Made by a program: the position numbers and the translations under genes. This document shows positions 1 to 50,541 of a stretch of 64,000 nt of DNA, piece by piece. The notes below the pieces were generated by a model, which was not told the origin of the DNA, searched no databases, and saw nothing but the letters and a program-made list of their open reading frames with translations. Origin of the DNA: Corallium rubrum (Eukaryota > Cnidaria > Anthozoa > Scleralcyonacea > Coralliidae); contig OZ036005.1 in assembly GCA_964035015.1 (NCBI GenBank), positions 9,927,012 through 9,991,011 of the forward strand, read 5' to 3'. Within the stretch, counting starts at the first letter, position 1. Each line of letters begins with the position of its first letter.

Positions 1-103
1 TTCGTTGATTTTAAAAAGTATGATTACTTTGAGTGGATCTTGTCAGTTTTTTTGAAAAATGATGCGCGCGCAACACCCTGAAACTCGCCTATAAGAAGTT
101 ATT

Positions 104-255
104 ATTGAAACAATGAAGAATACTGTTGAAACAATGGTGAACAATATTGTTGAAACAATGGTGAACAATACTGTTGAAACAATGGTGAACAATATTGTTG
201 AAACAATGATGAACAATATTGTTGAAACAATGATGAACAATATTGTTGAAACGAT
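104..255 (+). repeat. 24-bp minisatellite in the intron before the left-edge terminal exon
   Basis: About six tandem copies of a 24-bp unit, GTTGAAACAATGGTGAACAA followed by TAYT, with scattered G/A and T/C variants. It ends about 20 bp before a splice acceptor, so it lies inside the last intron of the left-edge gene. The GTTGAAACAATG vocabulary resembles the TTGTT-rich cluster at 18.9-19.4 kb. Confidence 0.85.
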
Positions 256-276
256 GTACACAATTATTTTTCACAG

Positions 277-569
277 GTAATAAGCTGTCATCCCTCTACC
301 CAACTGGTAAAACCGAGCCATCACAGAACAAAAAGTCTTTAAATATTGTATTGATCGCCGGGTGTGCCGCTGGAGGGATCGTACTGCTCACTGTTCTGTT
401 AGTCATTGGCTGCAGATTTCTTAGAAAAAAGAAGTCTGCCTGTAAGAATGATTCCCAAGAAACAAAAAAAGAAGGCGTTGTTCGGTATGGTCCTCGAACC
501 AACTCGGCTTACAGTGATAAAGAAAATGAATATGAAACCACGGATAGTTGCTATGTAAACTGTAGCTAA
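277..569 (+). CDS. Terminal exon of a VWFA/Cache-type membrane protein (partial, paralogue of the large minus-strand gene)
   Basis: The last coding exon of a gene entering from the left. The acceptor is TTTTTCACAG at 267-276 and the stop TAA is at 567-569. It begins in phase 1 with GNKLSSLYPTG. A hydrophilic linker and one strong TM helix (NIVLIAGCAAGGIVLLTVLL, then VIGCRF) follow, then RKKK and a short Tyr-rich tail. GNKLSSLYP matches GNSLSTLYPQ, encoded by the 30-nt exon 14 of the minus-strand VWFA/Cache gene, and both precede a TM segment and a basic stop-transfer. I therefore infer a paralogue of that family, with its VWA and Cache domains off-window. In the minus-strand gene this module and the TM segment are separate exons. 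Here they are fused, and a donor-like ACTG/GTAAAAC sits exactly at the homologous 30-nt boundary. Function is inferred only from this short similarity. Confidence 0.75.
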
Positions 570-772
570 CTGGCGGCAAGAAGATATGTTTGTACGGTAA
601 AAAGCACTAGATACAGTAGTAAAATAAGTCTAATCGAGAAAGGCGTTTATTCTAAAGGATGTGTGTGTATTAATCAAGTATAAATACAGTATATTAAAAC
701 GTAGCTTTGCTTTTTGTCAAGCTCTTTGTCGAATGGTTCATGTGATACATAGTGAAATATTATAAAGATCAA
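570..772 (+). other. Probable 3' UTR of the left-edge gene
   Basis: Non-coding sequence after the TAA stop, before a foldback element. An ATTAAA hexamer, a common variant poly(A) signal, lies at 693-698. Cleavage near 710-730 would fit but is unproven. Confidence 0.35.
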
Positions 773-1106
773 CACAAGTGACCCAACCGCACACTATAAG
801 GTTTACAGTTGTTGTACTTGTTATTTATATATATATATATATATATAAACTTGGAAAATGTTGCCGTATTATAACTTATAGTTCCGTAAATCATTAAAAT
901 AAATTTACTTTTGAGAGTTGAAACTTGTGGCGGGCAATAGTTTCGAACGGCGTTCGACCCTGGGAGAGATGAACTGTCAAAAGTAAGTTTATTTTAATGA
1001 TTTACGGAACTATAAGTTAAAATACGGCAACATTTTCCAAGTTTATATATATAAATAACAAGTACAACATCTGTAAACCTTATAGTGTGCGGTTGGGTCA
1101 CCTGTG
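773..1106. mobile_element. Foldback (MITE-like) element with about 130-bp inverted arms
   Basis: The left arm from 773 (CACAAGTGACCCAACCGC) is mirrored to 1106 (GCGGTTGGGTCACCTGTG). The arms carry a short (AT)n tract and TTTACGGAACTATAAG on both sides, around a central loop near 920-975. There is no coding capacity, so a non-autonomous hairpin element is the likeliest reading. Confidence 0.8.
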
Positions 1107-1189
1107 AGGCCAATTGACCTTTTCAACAATAGCGGCGCCATCTTGAATTCGCCGCAATTTTTTATAGGTTTAAATTGAGAACCAAATTG

Positions 1190-1680
1190 GAGTTTGTTCT
1201 AAAATCCTGATTGCACTATAAGGATTTACACTACAAATGATATCTGAAAATTTTGCCAAAATTGCACGAGCCGTTAGGCGAGTAATTTTCAAATATCACG
1301 AGTAATGTGAATCCAAAATCATATGACTACTAATTTATTTATATGCATGACAAAATTACGACACGTACGCTTCGTATTCACTCACGCCTTTAAAAACATC
1401 TTGTTCCATTACTTGACAAGAAAAATTTTCACTCTGGGTGTGCTCTGTACTCATTTCGAAATACTTACATGGATTTTTTAGTTCATACTGTACCACAAGA
1501 CACAAGTCGTTGGAAATGTGAAAACGTTCCATCGCAGAGTTGGCCGCCATTTTGAATTTTTTTGTCAACATCGTTCCCAGGGCCTTCTCTATTTTTACTA
1601 ATTGTACTGCAGTACAATTTATAAAATAATTGTACTCCTCTTACCCAATCAGAATGTAGTAATTTTGTCATGGATATAAT
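1190..1680. mobile_element. MITE copy shared with 18310-18895
   Basis: Contains GCACGAGCCGTTAGGCGAGT, ACGCTTCGTATTCACTC, the motif AACATCTTGTTCC, CCGCCATTTTGAATTTT, and an end reading ACTCCTCTTACCCAATCAGA. The same blocks, in the same order, occur at 18310-18895 within intron 8 of the large gene. The element is therefore dispersed and here nests within the 26-bp-TIR element. Confidence 0.65.
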
Positions 1681-2280
1681 AATATACGTTACAAATCTTT
1701 TGTCCGTTTTTGATGCTTTTTACATGGTTTTTAAGCCATATATTTACACTGCAACGTAACATAGCCGGAGGCTAATCGCGCTTGTTGTTCAAATTCCGTT
1801 CTAACCTCTCCTCGTTCTCAACATTACACGCCTCGCACTTCAATAACACCGCTGCCAAACGTTTTGCGCATGTGCGACGTCCGAGCTCGTCCCAGGCTCG
1901 TCCTCAGAAAAAGAGCGGGAAAAAATCTGAAATATTTGGACTTATCCAAGAGTCCGACACAAAAGTTAAAATTATAAGCATACTACTCCAATGTGGTTCT
2001 CATTGACTACACTTAAACCTATAAAAAACAGGGTTGTGTCCTAAGATCCTGCTTGCTCTATACTATACGTTACAAATATTTTTCTTTAATCCTTTTTCTG
2101 ATGTTTTTACATGGTTCTTAAGCAACATTTCTACACTGCATGTCCAAGAGCGTGGTCCGCGTCGCCTTTCATACGCAACATATCCGGAGGCTAATTGCGC
2201 TTTTCATTTTTCTGTCGTTCATCAACTTTACACGACTAAAACGCCAATGTCGTTCTCATTAACTACACTTAAACCTATAA

Positions 2281-2497
2281 AAAAGGTGATTGCGTAGTGT
2301 TGAGACATAATGAGATAAGCAACAATTCTCGATTTCTCCGACGTACAAGGATAGATTCATTACAAATGTATCCTTATACGTCCAAGTATTATTACTTTCA
2401 CTCATATTACAACGTTCATATTTAGACATTGTTGCCACGAAAGTATTTAAAAAGAAAAAAATACCGCATTGTGTCTCCACACTCAACAATCACCTTT
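2281..2497. mobile_element. Small foldback element
   Basis: AAAGGTGATTGCGTAGTGTT with GAGACA at the left is mirrored by TGTCTCCACACTCAACAATC with ACCTTT at the right, giving arms of roughly 30 bp and more with mismatches. It has no ORF. Confidence 0.6.
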
Positions 2498-2846
2498 AGT
2501 AATTAAACTTGTTACCCTGGATAGACAACAATGCTTTGCGAATTCAAGATGGCGCCGCTATTGGTAGATTTTCATTGTTTCAAGTTTTACACCTACTGAG
2601 CCCAGTGCTGTAACAGTTAAAACGACTTTTATATTTATTGAAGGTAACATCACAGGGAGCCCATCTTGGCAGCGCGTGGGCATCCTGTGGCAGACTCGAA
2701 AGACGCATGGGGGACTGTGGCAGGGGATTTAAAAAAAACGAAAAACGGTTACCGGAAGCGGGAAAAAAGGCGGAAAAAAGGAAAAAGGGGGGAAAGGGGG
2801 GGGGGGGGGAGGGAGAGGAAAAAATATAAGGGATGAAACACCAAAC

Positions 2847-4400
2847 CACAGAATAAGGATCAACCAGAAGTCCAACTCTCTGTCGGCACCTTTGATGTAA
2901 GCGTCCTCGGGAAATGTCGGCCTCGCGATCCCGGCGCCATTTTGAAAGTAAGTGCAACCGGGAAATTATCCCCCTCGTCCTTACGACCCTCGGGCTCCTG
3001 TAGTCAATTACTCTTGGCCTTCTTGTGACCTTTTAATTAACTTTATGTTGTTATCTATCTGTATAAATAATATTTAGTTAAGTAAATAAGTAATTTACTT
3101 TAGAAAACGATTCTTTGGAGATAGAATTCTTTGACCACGACCTTATTAAAACTTCAGTGAGCGGATACTACGGGTAAAAGTCCGTGGCAAAAAAGTCCTG
3201 CACTCATGAAGCGGGTTTTACATTTCCGATTTTGCCGACACATTTGTTTATAGAAAAAGATTGCTAGCAATTTCGGAACTACGCATTGTTGAAATACATC
3301 GGGTACGTATGTTGTTAGAAATTTTATAAGCTTTCATTTGGTATATAATTCAAGTTTTAGTGTTCACCTGTAACTTTTTAAAATGTTCAAAATGTTCTCA
3401 CCATTGTTCGTAATATAAGAATTGTATAATGGAAATGGACTCCTCACAAGTGTTATAGAATTTTGGATTTTGTTTTTAAATACTAAACGCACAGCCCTGA
3501 ACAAGATATTAAACAAAGGGTACTGTCAAGTGCTATTCATGTCAGAACTTTTAATTTTCTTGCTGGGAAGTATTTTAAAATAAGAAAAAAAACATTATTT
3601 TGACGTGGACAGTCTGAAATGGATGAATTTCTTAAGTTTGTTTTGCCTTTTGTTGTTTTGGTGTTTGCTATAACCTCAGAAAGACTTCTGGCATGAACCT
3701 AAGATATTTCTTGAACAGAAGCTAATTCAAATATGAAAGGAGTGGAAACGTTTGCAGATTTCTAGTTCAAGTTGAAAATGTTTTTGGTGCAAAATTGCAA
3801 ATTAGTGATCATACCTTTTGAACATATGAAAAAATATTAAAACTTTTATGGTCAATGGTCAGAACATTTTGAACATTTTAAAAAGTTACAGGTAACACTA
3901 TGATTTGAACTATATACCGAATGAAAGCTTATAAAATTTCTAACAACATACGTACTCGATGTATTTCAACAATGCGTAGTTCCGAAATTTTTAGCCATCT
4001 TTCTCTATAAACAAGTGTGTCGGCATCATCCAGAAATGTAAAACTCAGCTTCGTGAGTACAGGACTTTTTTGCCACGGACATTTACCCGTAGTATCTGCG
4101 TACTGAAGTTTTAATAACCTCGTGGTCAAAGAATTTCATCTCCAACGAAATGTTTTCTGAAGTAAATTACTTATTACTTAATAAATATTATTTATATATG
4201 TATAGATAACAATATAAAGTTAAATAAAAGGTCACAAGAAGGCCAAGGGTAATTGACTACAGGAGCCCGAGGGTCGTAAGGACCAGGGGGATAATTTCCC
4301 GGTTGCACTTACTTTCAAAATGGCGGACTGGCGCATGCGCATAAAAATAATGGGACACTTTTTTCGGAGAGTTGGACTTCTGGTTGATCCTTATTCTGTG
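2847..4400. mobile_element. Long foldback element with roughly 550-bp imperfect inverted arms
   Basis: CACAGAATAAGGATCAACCA at 2847 is mirrored by TGGTTGATCCTTATTCTGTG at 4381-4400. The symmetry continues inward through ATTATCCCCCTCGTCCTTAC, the GACCACGA segment, AACTACGCATTGTTGAAATA, the CGTATGTTGTTAG segment and TAAAATGTTCAAAATGTTC, to a loop near 3450-3780. Arms have diverged a few percent and carry small indels. No transposase is visible. The inner-arm motifs (ACGTATGTTGTTA, GAAAGCTTATAAAATTT, CAAAATGTTC) recur in the foldback at 22336-23181. Confidence 0.8.
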
Positions 4401-5870
4401 ACCAAACGTTCAACGTGGAATGTGTTCCGCAAGTAGCCAGGACATCTCGTATCGTCGGGAGCCACCGTTGGAATACTGAAACCGACTGAAACTCAGAGTC
4501 AGATCAATGTGTGCAATAAATCAATAATCCCGAGACTTTCCGCTTTATCCGAAAAGCTTATCGTAGGATTTCGTAGCTATCCGAAGTGTCAACGATGATG
4601 TACTAGTGTCCTAGCTACTTGCGAACACATCTCTCGAAAATACGATATGTAATTTAGCTGCAAAATCACGGCTAAAAGGTGAGATTTTGCCTCATTTTGA
4701 TTATATTTTGATAAATGAATCTTAATCACAACTACTTCGCTCAATTGTCTTACAATTTTAATACCTATAGGCGCTTAAAACGATGTTCAAAACAAGGAAG
4801 AATTCGTGTTTCATCCCTTTATTATTTTCCTAAACACACCACGATCGAGTGTGCCACAGGGAGCCCACGCTCTGCCAAGATGGGCTCCCTGTGGTAACAT
4901 ATGATAGTATTTAGATATTGATAACCTACTATGGCCTTCACCCCTTGATGGAACTAGTTAATTAGTAGAATTAATGTGGCTCCCTGCGGTAATTTCAATA
5001 GGGGACTGGTGACTAGAAATAGTATCGCTACGCATGCGTAAATAGCGATCTTATCGATTCGAAATTCTATGACCGCGTCGACATTGATGTTAAATCGTTT
5101 TAACATAAGTTTTTAAATCGATAATTTTTATAGCGAAAAATCTGTCCATACAACCCTCTGATTTTGTGTATGGATATTCTCCACAACAGTATCTATCATC
5201 TCAGCAATTTTTTAAAAATTTCACCGAAGCAAACTGAAGACATGCCATTTCAATTATGCAATATTTGAAAATATACCGAGGTTCCAACGTCATTATTACC
5301 ATAGTAACAGCAACTAATTGAACTTTTTGATAGATATTTTATATCTGCGATAGTTCTGCTATAGTAAGGTCTACTTAGTATTTATCTAAACTTGTGAATA
5401 ATATTAGATACTGAGCGTATGAAATAGCGCGTATTTATTGAAACTATAGGGAGCCACCTTAACTGGGGAAACTAACAAAAATCCTAATCTTAATCTTAAC
5501 CCTAACCCTAGTCACTAACAAGCATGGGAACGAATTTGTATTATAACATAGCTTTGATATAGCAACGTTTTTGATTGCTCCATAACTCGATGAAGCACGG
5601 CAAAAAAGCGCGGGGAAAATTTCAAAACAAAAACTGAGTTTTAAATTGACTTTTTATGGCCTTTATATTATCAAAATACCGAGTCATTTAATTTTATTGA
5701 GTAATAAAGAACAACGACCCAGAAGAGATAAACTGGGTCTGGGTAACCGAGTTTAAATTGTCCTTTTGGTTGGATTTTAGTGAACAAAAAATATTTGGCT
5801 ACGAAAGTAGAAAAACACAACAACAAAAACGATTCGCCGGCTTGTGAAAGGATTTAATGCTATGTTATAA
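4401..5870. other. Intergenic interval with repeat debris, no gene seen
   Basis: No supportable coding exon. It holds a perfect small hairpin (CCACAGGGAGCCCA with its complement, 4854-4894), whose motif also occurs near 2655. A SINE-tail-like stretch at 4905-4985 (TAGTATTTAGATATTGATAA, then the GATGGAACTAGTTAATTAG motif) is shared with copies at 13.1, 13.8 and 38.8 kb. A short run with CCCTAACCCTA lies near 5500. Confidence 0.6.
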
Positions 5871-6039
5871 AAGAAATGGCTCATGGTTTAGCGTGCTCCA
5901 TCGAGTTATGGATGTACTTGGGAAATTTGGAGAGCACTCAGCTACGCCTTGACCAACTCTTACGATTTTTTCGTGCTCTCCCAATTTTCCGCGTGCATCC
6001 ATAACTCGATGGAGCACGCTAAACCATGAGCCATTTCTT
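5871..6039. mobile_element. Foldback hairpin element 3' of the large gene
   Basis: AAGAAATGGCTCATGGTTTA at the left is perfectly mirrored by TAAACCATGAGCCATTTCTT at the right. The arms run about 66 bp, around a 35-bp loop. It lies about 170 bp beyond the stop codon of the minus-strand gene, so it may fall within that gene's 3' UTR. Confidence 0.85.
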
Positions 6040-6207
6040 AAATTGACAATGTGATTGGTTACTTATTGAACTTATAGCCAATGACGAGACTCGTTCATAT
6101 TCTGTAGGTCTTTACCGTTCAGCTGTGGTAAAAGTGTTCAGCTTCCTATTCTCTGCTATATTATTATTATTTAGTTGGGTATTTGATAAATCGCTCCCCC
6201 TGGCAAT

Positions 6208-47069
<40,862 letters not shown>

Positions 47070-47132
47070 AACGCAAGAATAATTCCCAAACAAGATTTTC
47101 GACAATAACAACCGGTTGTCGTGCGAGGGCAT

Positions 47133-47344
47133 TTTTTTCTAAATTACTCGTCAAAGCAAGTTGCGTAAATATATAACGACATCAAATTCGACGTCACCGC
47201 TTCAATTATATACAAATATATATGCATGAATGAATGACTGTTCTTAACTTCTAATCTTCGGTTGAAGTAAACAAAACAAGTGTGTAGTGCATGAAAGAAT
47301 TGAATATACAATGTTGTGAATACTTAGCGTGTGTAACTTTTTAA

Positions 47345-47376
<32 letters not shown>

Positions 47377-48555
47377 TTACTTCTATCAACTCTTTGCCCT
47401 TGAGGCTAGGAGATCGCCCACACGCTTCAGCTTTGCTTCAGAGCATATTTAAAATATTTCCAACGCTGAAGCCTTTGTGATAAGTGGTTGTCAGAGCAGC
47501 TGCACCACAGAGCTTTTAGTGCCATCTCGGGTAGGCGAGCCAGACCGGTCAGTCGTATCCGACCCGGTGCACGGGCTGGCTCGCCTCCATATAAAAACCT
47601 CCTAAAGCCTAGTAGAGTTGATTTAGCCTTATACGATATTTATAAAAAAGAAGGCCAGTTCTCTTTAGTTAAAAAAACTAACTTTAATTATTTCTCCCTT
47701 TCTTTCTTAAGATAGTGATACATCAATGGCGTTGGCGTTCCGTGACAAGTTGCGCGAAAAACTGCGACGTGCAACAGGAGCCCTCGCGCTAAAAGTCTTA
47801 AGTCTTAACTTGTAAAGACTGTCAAAAGGGTGTGTTGAAATTAAAGTTCGTTCAGAAATTGGCAACTACAATCATGGAATATATAATTGTATTGAGACAC
47901 AGCGTATATATCAGTGACTCCTGTGCCCACGCGATATATGTTTAAAATGTGCAGTCCCCTTTGCCCACGCTCGGATTAAGGTTGTGACGTCCAAATTTGC
48001 TTTGCTAGAACTCAGAGGTGTTTCCTGGAAATAAACATTGATTGGTGGGGGTGGGGGGTGTGGGGTGTGGGGGAGGGGAAAAGTTATTTATTTATCTCAC
48101 AGTAGTCAAAAAACAAGAACGAAGCTATTTGATGCTTTAGTGCATGCCCCAATGAATTGTTCTCGGATTGTACGTTGTAAGTATATGATCGTCGATTATC
48201 CAATGAAATTGCGAGTTTTAAATCAAAAGTCAGGGCAACCTTGTTGACAACACGGAGTTCCCAATTTCCGGAACACCCCGCGATAAAATAACTAACTATA
48301 AAACCTATCTTGATTACTGTCGTCGCAATAGAAATGTTTCTAAAATATTGTCTCAGTTCCTCAACCTGACCAATTCATTTGATAAAATTTGTTGTAAGCT
48401 TCCTGTTTTGAATTTGAATGATTTGTGGTTTTCGAACAACCAATAGGAAATATGATTATTACTCAAACATCAATCAAATTCAAAGCCGGAAGTTGTTTAA
48501 CGAATTTTGTGAATTGGTCAGCCAGTTTGAGAGCAATTAAGTCAGTGCAAAAACT
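47133..48555. other. Intergenic region upstream of the VWFA/Cache gene
   Basis: Likely holds the promoter, but no core promoter motif can be assigned. It contains a (TA)n tract (47345-47371), a TE-like stretch near 47550-47610 (AGCCAGACCGGTCAGTC, CTCGCCTCCATATAAA, related to 25.05 and 46.25 kb), and an inverted pair near 48360-48530. The 48230-48448 plus frame is discussed under rejected items. Confidence 0.5.
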
Positions 48556-48659
48556 TTTAACACGTTGAAGCCTGAGGACGAGTCTTTAAGGTTTATTCTG
48601 GCTAACGCCAGATTATTTTATTCAGCACAGGGAGAGGTCCAGGCCTCAAAGTGTTAACA
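48556..48659. mobile_element. Mini-MITE with TCTGGCTAACGCCAGA core
   Basis: The ends TTAACACGTTGAAGCCTG and CAGGCCTCAAAGTGTTAA are inverted, and the core is TTCTGGCTAACGCCAGAT. It ends 38 bp beyond the stop codon of the putative minus-strand gene 2, so it may lie in that gene's 3' UTR. Confidence 0.8.
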
Positions 48660-48696
48660 CTTCTATTTTTGCATAACAAGGGTGGCTGAAGCCATT

Positions 48697-48776
48697 TCAA
48701 TTGTCTTGTTCTCTTTCAAAACCTCCTTCACAATCAAGAAATTTCATTGTTAACGGCAGGATTTCCTTACGACGTT
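48697..48776 (-). CDS. Putative gene 2, terminal exon
   Basis: Strong acceptor (TTTTTTTTCAG) and stop TGA at 48697-48699. With the preceding phase-1 G it reads [26 protein letters not shown]. The charged, helix-like composition is unlike the surrounding TE noise. Confidence 0.55.
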
Positions 48777-50462
48777 CTGAAAAAAAAGTTACTTAAATTT
48801 GTAGTTTTGAATAATTTTGTTTGACAACACTATTTTCCGTTGACTCATTAATTTGATCACCAGTGTATCTTAATTAAGTAAACGTTTTCACTATTGAATT
48901 CAGCCTAGTTTCCAGGCCTCTTTTTCTAACATCAAGCGGCAGACCGAAATTGTGAGAGGCCTGGAGTGAAATGTTTAGCTTGGCCCTAAAACTGGCCCCA
49001 AATAGACCTATCGCGAAATAGACGAATCGCGCATTTTACCGCACTTTCACACGAGGGAAGTGGGTTCGCGCGTGATTTTTGATTGATATAACAATACATA
49101 TGTCAAGATTCGCTTGCAATTCCGGTGAGAAGGTGCGCTAAAATGGGTGAAATCGCGGGATTCGGTTTATTTCGCGATAGGTGTATTATCCAGGCACCAG
49201 TCTGCCATGCCAAGGAAAACTAAGACAGATAACACTCACCTCGGTCTGCACAATCCTTTATAACATCATATAGCAAGATTGGTGTACTGCCGAACAGAGT
49301 CGGACTATGTGCCAGTGGCACATGCGCCCCCTTAGGATGCCGTTACTGTGTTCCTTTCCCGTTGTATAATATTATATTTGATATGTAGTGCAATGCCTAT
49401 TTAAAAACCTGATTTTGGATTTATAGTCGTTTTACGTTTTAATCAGTATGGTACAGCTAATAGTATATTACGATTAGACAGCCTGACATGAAGTGGTATT
49501 TTATACCCTTCAAAACTCTTTCAAACCCCCCTCAAAATGCAGGAAATGCTATTTCAGAGGCTCTAAAATTCAAAATTTTCCGGGGGACATACCCCCGAAC
49601 CCCCTTGAAGTTGGTCGCACGGTCGCACCTTCGGCGCTCCTTGCCCCACATGTAGTAAGTATTATTGCCTGTTTTGCCCCCATGTTAAATATTCTGAAGC
49701 AAACCCTGACAGCGTCCCTCTCCCTAATGGCACTGCCCCTAACACGAAGCCAGTCCGACTCTGCTGCCAAAACGTGAAAGTAGCATATTTCGATTTGTAT
49801 AAATGTTTTTCAACACAATCACGTAGCACACTATTAAACAATACCCTCGTATGTAAGAACCTTTTTAACGCAATGTAAAATAAAGAAACTTACTTTTTGC
49901 TGCTCTTAAGAAGTTTGTTAAAAATCGCAGTGCCCTCATCTATTCTTCTATTTTTGAGAAAAATTTGAGCTCCAGCAGGATCAAGATGGAAAGAGATGAA
50001 TCATTTTCTGCTGGTCCTCTCGCTTGATCCCTATTCTGTGACGTCCCCAAAATAAGTATCGGGAGAAAAGAGGACTAGGAACTGGTCTGCATTGAATTAG
50101 CACTTTAGTATTTTCGTCTGGTTAATGCCAGATAATTTTTCTTGTGAAGTGGAGATCTCTAGAGTGAAAGAACCCGGAGCGGGTTTTCACTACGCGAAGT
50201 GGGCAAGGTAAACCTACCTTAAAGAACCTATGAAACGGAATTTCACTTCAGCTTTTTAAGATTGTATTTGGGAGTACACCTATACTAAGATAATGAAAAA
50301 TGGCTTTTAGATGTCTTTCAAATCTTCTACCATTCTTGAGTTATTGACTATGCAATTTGAGCAATGACGTCATACGTTGTACCTGGGAGAAAACGGAAAT
50401 TCAGTCAATTTTTAACAACAATTTTTACTTATAAATACAATATGTATATATATATATGTATG

Positions 50463-50541
<79 letters not shown>

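Larger units (their letters stand above)
1127..2563. mobile_element. TIR-bounded non-autonomous DNA element with 26-bp perfect ends
   Basis: A 26-bp perfect terminal inverted repeat (starting CAATAGCGGCGCCATCTTGA) occupies 1127-1152 and 2538-2563. The interior holds an older MITE (1190-1680), two diverged direct repeats around 1700-2030 and 2080-2290 (both with CATACGCAACATA-like and ACTACACTTAAACCTATAAA stretches), and a foldback at 2281-2497. I saw no transposase and no obvious target duplication. Confidence 0.65.

Noticed and set aside
2580-2957. Minus-strand proline-rich frame
   Set aside because: It crosses a poly-G/A tract and the arm of the 2847-4400 foldback, with no domain.
5490-5515. 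Telomere-like CCCTAA units (also near 23605-23640)
   Set aside because: Only two or three imperfect units are present at each place, which is too few to claim an interstitial telomere.
47488-47715. Plus-strand frame with SGRRARPVSRIRPGARAGSP
   Set aside because: It coincides with a dispersed TE-like stretch (related to 25.05 and 46.25 kb), and no splice or domain support was seen.
48230-48448. Plus-strand frame GNLVDNTEFPISGTPRDKIT continuing to a stop
   Set aside because: No ATG, no good acceptor, and its second half forms an inverted repeat with 48473-48530, which indicates element sequence rather than a gene.
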